DNA of 64,000 bases, taken from positions 558,001-622,000 of the forward strand of contig JAHWDD010000008.1 of the NCBI GenBank assembly GCA_023897205.1. The letters are read 5' to 3'. The notes beneath the pieces were generated by a model. It had not been told where the DNA came from. It made no database searches and saw only the letters and a program-made list of their open reading frames with translations. Shown here piece by piece: positions 23,136 to 34,850 of this stretch. A program made the position numbers and the translations under genes. Source of the DNA: Exophiala sp. HKRS030. Lineage: Eukaryota > Ascomycota > Eurotiomycetes > Chaetothyriales > Herpotrichiellaceae. Positions within the stretch are counted from its first letter, which is position 1. Each line of letters begins with the position of its first letter.

Positions 23136-23948
23136 ATGATGTCACTGAAGGGGAAAACCGTTGCTGTTACTGGCGCCGCATCTGGCATCGCCCTTGCCGT
23201 CACAAAACTGCTCGCCGAAAGAGGGGCGAGACTGGCATTGGCAGATCTCCAAGAAGACGCCTTGAAAAAGGTTGTCAGTGAACTCCAGAGTCAAGGTGTT
23301 GAAGTGGTGGGAACGAAAGTGGATGTTTCAAGTAGTGATGCAGTGGACAACTGGATTGCATCAACGGTGAAACAGTTCGGCGGCCTGGATGCCGCTGCAA
23401 ACATTGCGGGCATCGAGCTTGGATTTACCAATATTGCAGACTTGAAGAATGAGACATGGGACAAGATGATTGCCATCAATCTGACCGGTCTCATGTATTG
23501 CGTAAGAGCATAAATTCGCGTCATGACGAAGGGAGCGAGTATCGTCAACGCGTCGTCCTTATCGGGTATCTCCGGTAGACCGGGTTTGGGAGCATACGTT
23601 TGCTCCAAGCATGGTATAGTTGGATTGACCAAAACGGTAGCCAAGGAGGTCGGAGCTAAGGGCATCAGGGTCAATGCTATCGCCCCGTGAGCTTGTTTTC
23701 TTCTCTCGTTTCACTATGACGCTGACCTATCTGCCAGGGGTCCCATTGAAACACCCATGCTCGACAGTTTACTCGCCGGAGCGCCCTCTTCTACTTCCAG
23801 TCAGACCACCAACACATATTCGAGTTTGCCGTTGCAGAGGAAAGGTCAAGCGCAGGAAGTTGCCAATCTGATTGTATTCCTCCTGAGTGACGAAGCATCC
23901 TTTATAACGGGTGCCATTGTGCCTGTAGATGGCGGCGCTGCAGCATGA
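23136..23948 (+). pseudogene. Short-chain dehydrogenase with in-frame stop
   Basis: Two exons (23136-23686 and 23738-23948) encode 253 codons of a classical SDR: NAD-binding TGAASGIA (last Gly of TGxxxGIG replaced by Ala), NIAG, catalytic Ser in NASSLSG, YVCSK with Tyr and Lys, and the tail [12 protein letters not shown]. Codon 126 is TAA (23511-23513), where relatives have a polar residue between CVRA and IRVM. A single C-to-T change from CAA would explain it. Coding similarity continues unbroken after the stop. A 30-nt intron starting at GTAAGA nearby would remove needed residues and is too short. It is therefore a probable recent nonsense pseudogene. It would oxidise an alcohol or reduce a ketone if intact. 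Confidence 0.75.
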
Positions 23949-24431
23949 TGTATCGCTTAAGAAAATATAGTCAAAAACAATGTACTAGCCAAAACCGATG
24001 CAACAGCCTTCAGACTCATGCAGCTCAGCCACTGGTGACGTTCCCAACTTACGTGCCGTTCTATACCTCAGGTCGCTCCCTGAGGATAAGAAGATCAAAA
24101 CCCGTAGGCAGGGGATGGTCAGAAGATGGGGATAGAAGTCTGGTCGTCAGTCCTAGCATGGCAACTTATTCTCTCCTTTCCAGAGGGAATCAAGAGTCGG
24201 GGGTGCCTCCACGACACGGACGACCAGCCGTGCTGACTCGTTCGTGAGCAGTATTCCTGAGTTGACTGACATTCTTTGCTGTGCCGATACCGTCCGCAAG
24301 CGGCACAACCGAAAATGCCGGGCCCGATCAAGTCTGCTCATTTCACTTTCTTGTCGTGTTTAATTTTCGTCACCTTCATCTGTCCATATTGCAATGCCTT
24401 TTCTCCACCTTCAATTTGTCGAGTTATAATC
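23949..24431. promoter_or_regulatory. Upstream region of flavin monooxygenase copy 1
   Basis: A 483-bp spacer. An upstream in-frame ATG near 24315 would add a hydrophobic stretch before the conserved start at 24432. The shorter start fits soluble relatives. No other signal recognised. Confidence 0.35.
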
Positions 24432-26395
24432 ATGGTTTTCGACATCAACAAGGCCGGCAACGAGGTCAATGGTGCTGATGCTACCGCGAATGGCCAAATC
24501 GACGACAATGACCCCGGAGGCAAGTATGGTTATCGACTTGGCCATAGCAAAGATGGCTACACGATACCAGACTATGTCCTCAATGATCCTCAGCACCGCA
24601 AAGTCAAGGTATTGACGATCGGTGCTGGCGTGAGCGGGATCCTCATGGCTTATCTGTTGGCAAAACACTGCAAAAATGTGGAACACGTGATATACGAAAA
24701 GAATGGCGATATTGGTGGCACTTGGCTTGAGGTAAGGACCATGAGCGATGGAACCCATCCACAGCCAGCTGAAAACCCACTCGCAGAACCGGTATCCAGG
24801 TTGTGCTTGTGACGTGCCATCACACGCCTACACGTACGCTTTCGCGCTCAATGCGGACTGGCCAAAATATCTGAGTTCGTCAGATGATATCTTCCGGTAC
24901 TTGACCAGAGTCGTCGAGTGCTTCGCGCTGCGCAAGTACATGAAGTTCAATCACGCAATCCGTGCGGCGAAGTGGGATGAAGGAGAAGGGAAATGGCATG
25001 TGACCATTCATGATTACGGCAGAAACGAGACGATTGAAGAGACTTGTGATATCCTGGTGTCCGCAAACGGTCTGCTCAACGCTTGGAAGCTTCCCGATGA
25101 TGTCGAGGGTCTGGACACGTTCAAAGGCAAGCTAGTGCACACTGCGAGATGGCCAGACGAATATGGCGCATCGCAATGGAAACACGAACGGGTGGCTGTC
25201 ATCGGCTCCGGGGCTACAAGTATCCAGGTTGTTCCTACACTGCAGCCACACGTCAAATCGATGGACGTTTTCGTGCGGACTCCGGTCTGGTTTGCAGAGA
25301 TTGCCGATCACTCAGGAGACAACTTTGACTGTTGGTTGTACCCGATTGTTCTCCACGAGCCCCCAGACTGACTCTGACATAGACACTGCTGACGAAAGAG
25401 AGCGGTTCAAGAATGACAATGAAGCTTTGATCAAGCAAGCCAAGGATATTGAGGGCAAGCTCAATTCCGCTCTGGGCCTCAAGGCCATGATGACGTCCAG
25501 CGCCGAGTCCAAGTTAGTCAGAAACTATTTCACAAAACGGATGCGCGAACATCTTTATCGAGATGAGATTTTCGAGCAGCTCCTTCCTGGCTTCTCCCCC
25601 GGCTGCCGCCGCCTCACCCCCGGCAACCCCTACATGAAAGCCATCCAGGAGTTAAATGTCAAACTCCATCGATGCGCTGTAACAAGGGTCACACCCAACA
25701 GTGTCGTAGGTGCCAATGGGACCGAGATTGAGGTGGATACCATCATCTGCGCAACGGGGTTCGATGTCAGCTACAAGCCCAAATTTTCAGTGGTCGGGCG
25801 CAACAATATTTCACTCCAAGAGAAGTGGAAAACCATTCCCGAAGGCTATCTTGGTCTAGCTGTACCTGACATGCCAAACTATTTTGTTTTTCAAGGCCCT
25901 ACCTTTCCCGTGTCCAATGGCTCGGTGATGGGTCCTTTACAGTCTGTAGGATACTACATTGTCCAGGTGATCCAGAAGATGCAGAGGGATCACCTGCACT
26001 CACTTGTCCCCAAACAAGATGTCACGGACGCATTTAACGAGCACGCACAGACCTGGATTCAAGGCACATGCTGGGCTGAGACTACGTGTCGGAGTTGGTA
26101 CAAGAACAATGAGACGGGCCGAGTGAACGCGGTCTGGCCGGGGAGCTCGCTGCACTACTGCGAGATGACTAGCGTGCCTCGATTCGAAGACTATGACCTC
26201 ATATATCAGAACCGGCAAAACATGTGGGCGCTTATGGGCTTGGGATTCACAAAAAATCAAATGACCGAGGGCGGAGATTTGAGCCCCTACATCACCCCGG
26301 AGGGGCTGGAGAAGAAATTCTACTCGTTTGTGCTGAGTGAGGAGGAGGAAAAGAGGGTTGCACAACGCAAATTGAAAGTCCAGGAGACTTTCTAA
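24432..26395 (+). CDS. Baeyer-Villiger-type flavin monooxygenase, copy 1
   Basis: Three exons (24432-24731, 24787-25330 and 25383-26395) give 618 residues. An N-terminal extension of about 55 residues precedes the FAD Rossmann motif GAGVSG (64-69). GDIGGTW follows, then the Baeyer-Villiger fingerprint [12 protein letters not shown] (about 212-223), the NADPH motif GSGATS, and ICATGFD. The enzyme would insert oxygen next to a ketone, making an ester or lactone with NADPH and O2. The second intron (52 nt) lies in a loop where all three monooxygenases of this window have a phase-1 intron. It sits downstream of the broken SDR and cyclase copy 1, as expected for a ketone-to-lactone-to-acid route. 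Confidence 0.93.
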
Positions 26396-26596
26396 CGCCA
26401 AAATCATTCTAGGTTTTTGTGTCTGGGAGACATATTGCACGACCTCCTGAACGCCTGCAAGGACGTTGACCTTTATTTAGATGTTCTGAAAGTCATTGCA
26501 AAGAAACGTCCCTAGCTGCGAGAGTCTTTCGGTCGCGGTAGACTATCCACATTCTATATATCGGCACAGCCTCTAGCGACGGACGATTCAGTAGGC

Positions 26597-29153
26597 TCAT
26601 GTGATTGAATGTGTCCGTGTCAAGCCAGTCCGAAATGGTTGATCGTTGTTGGCATTGAACAAGTTGGAGTTTGTCACGGCGAAATCGGTGTCGGGCCGAG
26701 ACTGGTCCAATATGCCATCATTGAGCAGGAAGAACGGTGCACTGTTAACAGACGTTTGATGCGCTGAAGCTCTGTTGGAGGTCTCATTGGTAGTGTTGCA
26801 CCCATTCTCGAAGTTATTCAACAACAACCCGTAATCTGGGGCCGCCATGGATCCATCAAATTCATTTTCGTCTTTCCAGGGCGACAGACCCCACGCAGGC
26901 GGTGAAGAGTTTTCTGCAAGCGCGTTTTGTGACAAAGGTCGGTCTGGGCCTGACATGAGGCCGTAGTCAACAGAAGTCCAAAGGATGTGGAGATCAGAAC
27001 CACTGTACGGGTAAGGCAAGGGTTGGGGATTGAGAAGGTCGCTGAACTTGGCGCTGTGGGCCCAGAAGGCCCTGAGGCCCGTTGCCTATGCAACACGGGT
27101 TAGCAGTAGCTCTTGGTACAATCACTCGTTCTCTCACTATCAGGGTCGAGTTTTTCCAGAATCTCGCAATCTCATCCAGATAGCCGATTTCCGCAACCAA
27201 ATTCTCCATCGCTTCCTGCTGCACCTCTGGGTTCGGACAATGCGTGTACAACGCGTGAATGGTGCCAGCAATCAACAAGCAATAGCCGTAGAACGAACCC
27301 GACACTTTGCATCCTGCATTCTTCGCATCACGGTAAGCTTTTGTCAAGCGCCCAGCGTGTTCGAGACCCGTTTCCAACGATCGTGCTAGCCAAGGGGTGG
27401 GTGTCTTTGCTTGAGTTGCAATCACACGTTCTCGCAGGAGGAAAGGATGATTTAGCAAGCAGCTGCAGAGGTGAAAAAGCACTCTGACCAATACCATGTG
27501 ACCAGCCAACTGTTGATCGACCGAGCCGTCTGGCTTGAGCATTGAAACGCGAATGATCTCCTGCATCTCACTGCCACTGTCGATGAATGATTCATAATAG
27601 AGTAGCACCGAAGACATTGTCACATAATCCGATTGTGGATGGAAAGGAGCACGCTCGCCAGTCGAATGCCGATTGTCGAGGATGTACCTTGCACATCGGC
27701 CTAGCACGCAGACCATCAACACCAGGAGGGCAAACTGGCCGGGGCGGTAGGTCGAAGGACCATCTCCGGCACCGGTGCCGAGATTCGTCAGAGTGTTCGT
27801 TTTACATGCGATGCCTTGTCGAAAATCTAGCTCATCACAAGGGAGTTGGACTTGACAATCCGGGTCCAGGATGACGGGAGGTCGTTGTTTGGAGCATGAA
27901 ACAAAACGATCAAGAAGGTAGATGGACCAGAAGAGTCGCCGGCGCTCCTCCTGTTCAATGATGGGTAGTGTCGGATCGGGCTCCATCATGAGATGAAGAT
28001 CTTGACTGAGCCGTATACTCAGTCCAATCTTGACCCACGCAGCGCGCCTCCGACCAGCTGCCAACGGTTAGTGGGCTGTGGAAGCAAGGCGATGAAGAGA
28101 TTCTGACCGGTTGAATCGACGACGGCGAGAAGTGAGATTGCCTGCACAACCGCCGTGTCTGCACCCTCTTCCACCGCACACCCAGATGTGACAATTAGTT
28201 GCCACGACCTCGAGGCATACTCATCCTGAGCCTGGGCGTGGTTCCCCTCGAACCATGGGTCATTGGAATATCGAATTGCCAAAGATAAGAAAGCAAAGAT
28301 CAGGTAATCAGGCCACGTCCTCTCTTGTAGACGTTGCCGGAACCTGCCCTCGTGGAAAAATGTGTAGGGTTGGTTGTGGCAATACTGAAAGAAAGTGTCG
28401 CAAGCACTTTCAATTACGGATGCCGGCGGCAGATCATGGAAAGTCCTGTAGGAAGAAGTTAGCGAGTCGGGTCCTCGACGCGAACAACAAGGCGGGAAGT
28501 CTCTTACGACTGTAGCAGTGACTTAGGGCTCGTGCTTCCCATTGAACGTGAGTTGTGGGATCTGTCGCTCCAGGTCTCGGCCGGGGGTTCCCACGACGGA
28601 CGCCTCAGCGCATTGGGCTGTCCGAGAGCCTGAACAAGTGTAGGCATAAACCTGCCCATCAAAATCAGTCAGCTGTTGATGCAGCTAGCGGCGGGTCGGT
28701 AAAAAACTTGCGCATTCAACTGGTTCAGTTGCGTCAACTTTGCTTCTAGGGACGACACGCGCGCGAGCAAATCTTCCTTGTATCCGATACGTGTTAGTAT
28801 CGACTTTAGAAAGGACAAAAAGCACACGTGATGGGTCTGTACATTTACACCGCTTGTGCATACATGAGCCTGTGAGTTTGGATCTCCCTCATCCCAAACA
28901 TTCTCTCGCAGATAGTCGCAGTGTTGGTTGAGGCGCACACAGAAGGAGCACGAAGGTCTTTCACCCGAGCAGCGGACTTTTTTGCGCCTATTGCGAGGTT
29001 AGGAACGGAATACCTTCACACCAGATGGGAGCCGGGATGGTCGGGTGCCTACCTGCAATTCGAGCATGCCTGCCTGACCCTTTTGATACCGCTTGGCTGT
29101 TTCGTATCAGCTGTTTTGGCCGTCTGGTCACAGTCTCCCGGTTTTTCGGCCAT
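26597..29153 (-). CDS. Zn2Cys6 transcription factor, fungal_trans type
   Basis: Seven exons (29153-29053, 28987-28864, 28776-28739, 28651-28508, 28445-28108, 28057-27138 and 27085-26597) give 717 residues. The zinc cluster ACSNCRRKKVRC..CSFC..C is split by intron 1. It is followed by a leucine-rich coiled coil (LLARVSSLEAK) and the regulatory domain with FFQYCHNQPYTFFHEGRF, GRRRAAWVKIGLSIRLSQDLHLM and EERRRLFWSIYLLDRF. The third-intron donor (GTTGAC) is weak and was picked because it alone restores the frame. Divergent from the acyl-CoA synthetase across 1.57 kb, it is a candidate activator of the core cluster (inference). Confidence 0.9.
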
Positions 29154-30719
29154 GAAAACAAGAAAGCAATTTGAAGGCGATTATGAATTACTCAATTGGC
29201 ACAGCGAAGACAGCATGGGGGAGAGGAATGGGAGAATCGCAGAGCATGCGGGGGTAAGGTCAGAGGTATATTATGCCGTCCGGCACCCCCAACCACTACT
29301 ACTAGTTAAGGATGGGCTCGACTGGGGCCTCAACTGGCGCCCCGCACATCAGGGCCTCGTGATGCATAACATGAACAGCTGTCAGGCGCAGAAATCGAGC
29401 CACTGCCCCTGCAGAGGACCTGGCGCCGGCAGCGATCGTTCGGGGGGCCGAGGCTCGCCAACAACATTTCTTGGCAAGAGTTGCGAGTTTTCCTCACCTG
29501 CGTGCTGATAAGAAACACCGGTGGTGCCTACGTGGCGACTGCACGGCAAGAATAGATCGCCAAAGGCCTCACCCAAGATGAAGGGTTTTTCTTGTCAAAT
29601 GAGGCGGCTGTCTCCGATCTGTAGAAGGGGGCCAGCCGGCTATCATGTTGCCAGACACGCGCAGCGGCCGGCTAACCACGGCCCTTGAGTGTCCGTGCCC
29701 ATCCCACCTGCTTTCCAGGCCATTGGTTGAGGCCAGTGGCGTCTCTTGGGCTTGGGAAGCCACATTCAGGGCTTGCAAAAGTGCTTTTGTCTCACGCTCC
29801 GGTCGTTCTTCTCTGGCCAGTGTCGACCTCACAGGCAGGATGCCGTGGCAAGTCAATGCACAGCCAAGTGTGTAGAGCAAGACTCTTTTTGAGATTCGTC
29901 GCAAGAGCGACCCATAACGCCTCCTGGCAGAGCCGCTTGTCCACGTATTAGCCGGGGTACCATCACACCAACGTAGAGTTGGGCGCGTTCGGTACTGAAC
30001 ATACGGCGAGAGACTTTTGGTTTGTCTCTGCTAAAAGCGAGAGTCAATAACTAATTCTCAAAGCTATTAGCAAGGTCAGACTATATACTCCGGAAGGTTG
30101 TCCTGGGGCCTCCGTGCACGGAGAGGCCACCATCGGACCAAATCTGGAGTTTGCGGATACGTTACCGCGTGCCTTCATCTCACAAGCTTTATGCCACGTA
30201 TCAAGACATCCCAGGAGCACAAGCAGTCTAGACCCAGAGGTACAGCACCACGAGTATGCCCCGTCATTCAACTCTAGAAAGACCTTCACCGCCAAACTTT
30301 CGTGGCCCTGGTTGTACTGGACATTTCTTGCCGTCGTGTGAGGCGTGACACAGTTACCATGGCCGGAAACAGAGACTTGGTTGGTGGCATGTCGCGTACC
30401 TCAGGACACTATCTGGACCTCTGATAGACTCGGCCCGATGAGAAAGTCCTATCCTCGCACGATAGGTCTTTGCGGTGTGCAATTAGTGGGCAATCCTTCC
30501 GCTGCAAGTCAATTGCCAGATTGGCGCTTCTTCAGTGTGAACTCAACCCCGTCCCGTGGTTGCGGGATTTCAACCACGGCGTTCTCCCGGGTCCACCGAC
30601 GCCCATCTGGTCCGGATCCGAAAAATTCTTATATGTACACTTAGCATTGCCAACATGCCACAGTCTAGACGGATGGTTTTTGCTGGCATCTCCTGTTGTG
30701 TTCGGGATCTTGCCGCGGA
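29154..30719. promoter_or_regulatory. 1.57-kb divergent upstream region: Zn2Cys6 regulator / acyl-CoA synthetase
   Basis: No gene recognised. Several open frames (for example 29569-29904 minus and 28921-29508 plus) lack any family pattern. It is long for this window, so it could hold an undetected RNA or small gene. Confidence 0.35.
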
Positions 30720-32665
30720 ATGGCTCTGCAACGTCTACAGCAGACGCTAGCTCACCTCAGTCGAACAAACCCTCTTTCATTACTGCAAGGTCCTAACGAA
30801 CCAGCGCTCTTACACTGGACCTTGGGGACCATTCTAGACATTCAAACAGAGAAGTTCGCATCAAAGACTGCCGTGGTATCCTGTGCCCAAAATATTCGTC
30901 ACAGCTTCTCTTCACTGCGAGAACGAACTCGACAGCTCGCACGTGGGCTACTCGCCCTGGGAGCTCGCCACGGTGATTGTATCGGGGTGGTCGCATGGAA
31001 TTGTGCAGAGTATGTGGAGCTCTTCTTTGCGTGTGGACGCATCGGCGTCATTCTTGTTGTCCTCAACACGACATACACTCCGGAGGAGCTGAGACGAGCG
31101 ATTATTGCTAGCGGTCAGTGTTCTTCCATCCTACATAAAAGCCATGCTCACCGGGACTAGAGTGCAAGTTCTTGTTGGCGGCGACGACCATTGGCTCGCG
31201 AGATAATGGTCCATCTATAGACGCACTTCTTGACGCCTCTGGTGCTATCGATGTGCCCGGCCTCGAACAGATCTTACTGTTGATGAAAGATAACTCTAAA
31301 CATCACCATCTATCCTCCTTGCAGGATGTGCTATCTCGCGAACATGAAGTCACCTTGCAGGCTCTGCGGGAAGCTGAACTTGCCGTCAATCCGCATGATG
31401 TCTGCAACCTACAGTTCACGAGTGGGACGACAGGGAACCCAAAGGCAGCAATGTTGACGCATTAGTGAGTTCTGTTCGCTGCGCACTGTCTACTTTCAAC
31501 TAACCAATCCAGTAATATTATTAACAACGCTCGATTCATCGGCGAGCGGATGGGGATCACAGACAAGGATATCCTTTGCTGCCCTCCACCGTTGTTCCAT
31601 TGTTTCGGCCTAGTGCTCGGGTTGTTGGCCATGGTCACTCTCGGCGGAACAATCGTGTTCCCCAATTATACTTTCGATGCCGATTCTGTGCTACGCGCAG
31701 TATCTGAGGAGAAATGCACTGCGATCCACGGCGTGCCAGCTATGTGGGCGGCAGAACTTCAGTTACTTGGCCCGCAACATGATGTTTCGACGCTGTGGAC
31801 GGGCATTGCCGCCGGATCGGCAACGCCCAGGCAGATGATGGAGGATTTGGGCAAGAGGATGAATCTCAAGCACTTGACCAATACATACGGTTGGTCATTC
31901 CTTTCGGCGCACGAGCCCTTCCTCACTAACCGACCCAGGCATGACGGAAACCTCACCAGCAAGTTTCATGACATCGAGCCGAGACTCACTCGAGCAACGA
32001 CTGGCTACGGTAGGGAAGATCTTGCCACACACATCTGCGAAGATAATCGACAGAGATGGGAAGATTGTGCCCCTAGGTTGTAAGGGGGAACTTTGTGTTT
32101 CTGGGTATCTGCTGCAAAAAGGCTATTGGAAAAACCCTGAAAAAACAAATGAAGTAATGGTACAGGATGACGCAGGCGTATTATGGATGCATACCGGCGA
32201 CGAAGCATCTTTTGACCAGGATGGATACTGCAAAATTACCGGCCGCATCAAAGACGTGATCATTCGCGGTATGTATGAGTAGCTATCTCTTTCCCCCATC
32301 AAAGGCTCTCGCTCTTTGCTGACACTGCATCAGGAGGCGAGAACATCTTTCCTCTCGAGATCGAGGAGCGGCTTATGGAACACCCCATGATTGTCAATGC
32401 AAGCGTTGTCGGCCTGAAAGATACCAAGTATGGGGAGGTAGTGGCAGCATTTCTGCAGACTGCAGACGGTAAGCGGCCGGGGGAGGAAGAGCTACGTGAA
32501 TGGGTGCGTCAGAAGTTGGCAAGGCACAAGGCGCCGAAACACATATTTTGGATTGGAGATGCCAAAGTCAGCGACACATATCCCCTGACCGGCAGTGGAA
32601 AAATAAAGAAAAATGTCCTCAGGGATCTTGGGGACTCTCTGCTGCAAGAGATGCTACAGTCCTAG
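30720..32665 (+). CDS. Acyl-CoA synthetase (AMP-binding enzyme)
   Basis: Five exons (30720-31113, 31161-31464, 31513-31889, 31939-32268 and 32334-32665) give 578 residues. ANL-superfamily motifs appear in order: P-loop FTSGTTGNPKAAMLTH, PPLFHCFG, YGMTETSP (A5), HTGDEASFDQDGY (A7), GRIKDVIIRGGENIFP (A8) and PLTGSGKIKK with the catalytic Lys (A10). It activates a carboxylic acid with ATP to the acyl-AMP and then the CoA thioester. The C-terminus lacks a clear peroxisomal PTS1. In context it would prime the acid released by ring opening for beta-oxidation-like steps (inference). Sequence type is medium-chain or aryl acyl; chain specificity is unclear. Confidence 0.92.
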
Positions 32666-33155
32666 GGATGCCAGTGCAGATGCTGGCGCCAGATCTCCCC
32701 AGTGTTACATAAAGAACAAGAGGGAGTACTAGACCAATTAGAGATGGAGAAAACCACGCAGCCACTGAGGTACGCTATCGCGGACGCCACCAGGCCACAA
32801 GAGCCACCAGGGCGCTCGTACTCGGTACATGCAGTACATATATAAAAGATGAGCAAGACTTCCACACTCAACGCTCTCCAGCCGAGCGGTTACCATATCT
32901 CCGCCTGGTGTGCGCAATCGAGGTGCCGCGACTGGGTTGACCACGAATGATCGCGTAACGCGCGGGCTGGGTGGGGCTTCGACACATCGGGGCGACGTCT
33001 GGCTAGGAGTAGGCGCGGGAGGATTGCCGGAGGGTTCGGACGTCGGCCGTTATAACCCACGGTGCGGAAGTCTTGTAAATTTGAGCAGTACAACATAGCT
33101 TCTGCCAAAGTGGTGTCTTATTTCCATACAGTGTCGTACCTAACAAGTCAACAAG
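32666..33155. promoter_or_regulatory. Promoter region of cyclase copy 2
   Basis: A 490-bp spacer. A TATATAAAAG element lies at about 32838-32848, roughly 310 bp before the start codon. No coding signal seen. Confidence 0.4.
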
Positions 33156-34363
33156 ATGGTTGTGGAAGCAGAAAACCTGCCTGACTACAAAGACATCCCA
33201 GCCGTGCCTGGTATGCCTCATGGCTGTGCATGGGGCATCTTCGACGAGTCCGGTGTTAAAGACCAGCTGGGGACTTTGAACTTGCTCACCCCGAAAAAGG
33301 TGCTCCGCGCCAAAGAAGAGATAAAAGCGGGAGTGAGTGTATCGCTGAAGTAGGGCCCCTGCAATACTACTACGTGATACCTAGAGGGTTGGCTCACAAA
33401 AAAAATTAGCTGGCCGTTGGAGTGCATCCGCAATCCTGGACACAACCGCAATCCGATCGTCCACAAATTTCTGGACCTGAAGCCAGCTCTAGTTGGGCAC
33501 GATGACGAAATCACCATCAACACGCAGACCAGTAGTCAGTGGGACGGATTGCGTTAGTTTTCACCCAACATCGCTCTGTGAGGATGCAACTAATTAGGAT
33601 CTAGGTCATTGGGCATTTCAAGAGACTGGACAATACTATAACGGATTGACTCATGAAGAGATTAGCGGACCCTACCCGAACACGAGGAATGGAATTCAAG
33701 GTCAGTAGGTGCTCCAGGGTTGTGCTAGGTCAAGATTTGACACCCTGGATAGAATGGCTCAAGCGTGGCGGGCTTGCTGGTCGAGGTATATTACTGGACT
33801 ATGCCTCCTGGGCAGAGCACAAGGGTATCAAATACAGGCCCGATAGCACACACAAGATTAGCGAGAAGGATCTCGACGAAGTTGCAAATTGGCAAGGATC
33901 TGAATTCTTGCCGGGAGACATGCTCTTTGTTCGCACGGGCTGGATCAAGTGGTACAATGAATCCTCTGATGCGGAAAGAGTACAAGGTTGCAAGGTCAAC
34001 CACAACTATTGCGGAATTGAAGGGACAGCTTCTTCCATTGAATGGTTGTGGAATCACCATTTTTCAGCGCTGGTGGCTGACAATATGGCCTTCGAGGCCT
34101 GGCCCGCTCAAATGCCATACCGTGAGTCCACCCCTTCCACATCACAGTCTGCTCGCAGGGCGATGTGACTGACTGCTGCGATGACAGGTATCCATGACAC
34201 TGCCCTAGGACTCTGGGGCACACCACTGGGAGAGCTCTGGGATCTAGAAGCTCTAGCGGCCGAATGCAAGAAGCAGAGGCGATGGACTTTCTTTGTCACG
34301 AGTGCGCCGCTGAACATTGAAGGCGGGGTGGCAAGCCCTCCCAATGCTCTTGCAATTCTCTAG
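33156..34363 (+). CDS. Cyclase-family (PF04199) metal-dependent hydrolase, copy 2
   Basis: Five exons (33156-33349, 33410-33552, 33605-33700, 33753-34121 and 34188-34363) give 325 residues. It aligns end to end with copy 1: GMPHGCAWGIFDESGVKDQLGTLNLLTP, SQWDGLRHWAFQETGQYYNG, GRGILLDYASWAEHKGI, GDMLFVRTGWI and a C-terminus FFVTSAPLNIEGGVASPPNALAIL. The family uses a His/Asp-bound metal for amide or lactone hydrolysis. Compared with copy 1, the first intron (after GCAW) is absent while four others are shared in position and phase, so the two are close paralogues. It lies directly upstream of flavin monooxygenase copy 2 in the same orientation, matching a lactone-forming then lactone-opening pair. 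Confidence 0.9.
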
Positions 34364-34850
34364 AAAGCCATAGAATAGATAAATCAAGTCTCATCTACAA
34401 AGAGAGCTGGGATCGTACGTTTGCAGCCGAATTCCCAAGTCACATATTCCAGTACCGAGTGAAGTCTTGAGAACGCTGATCAGGAGACCTCGTTATCGCC
34501 TCTTTTCTTGGTCCTTTTGCTCAGCTGTCGATTTATGAGATACATATGCTTACCTCTCCGTCGAGGGTGTCTACTGAAAATGATCATGGAGCAAAGTTCC
34601 CTTTGTCCGACAGAGCCGTGCTCACAGAGGTGGACTTACGCGGAAACGTGGACGTCATCTGGTCTCGGTATCTGACTCGGGTCCATGCGTACATATCGGG
34701 ACGGGAGCAACCCGGGTTCACGAAACGAAGGACTGTCCGGGATTAAACTATGACCGATTAAGTATTCTGTAACTCGATACGTGCATTCCTGCAAGTATTC
34801 GAATCTTGTCTGGCTCTACAACACTTCTAGTTCACGCAAAATCCACCAAC
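34364..34850. promoter_or_regulatory. Upstream region of flavin monooxygenase copy 2
   Basis: A 487-bp spacer with no recognised coding or structural signal. Confidence 0.3.

Noticed and set aside
23507..23536. A 30-nt intron that would remove the stop in the SDR
   Set aside because: Shorter than any other intron here (44 nt or more), lacks a branch site and would delete conserved residues before the catalytic Ser.
24432..26395. Frameshift in monooxygenase copy 1 near 25340
   Set aside because: A 52-nt GT..TAG intron at a position shared with the other two copies explains the change of frame.
29200..29570. Minus-strand frames upstream of the second Zn2Cys6 gene as extra exons
   Set aside because: The ATG at 29153 directly precedes a complete zinc cluster, as expected for this family, so no upstream exon is needed.
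29154..30719. Genes in the long divergent spacer
   Set aside because: Open frames on both strands have no motifs, no plausible intron structure and biased low-complexity composition.
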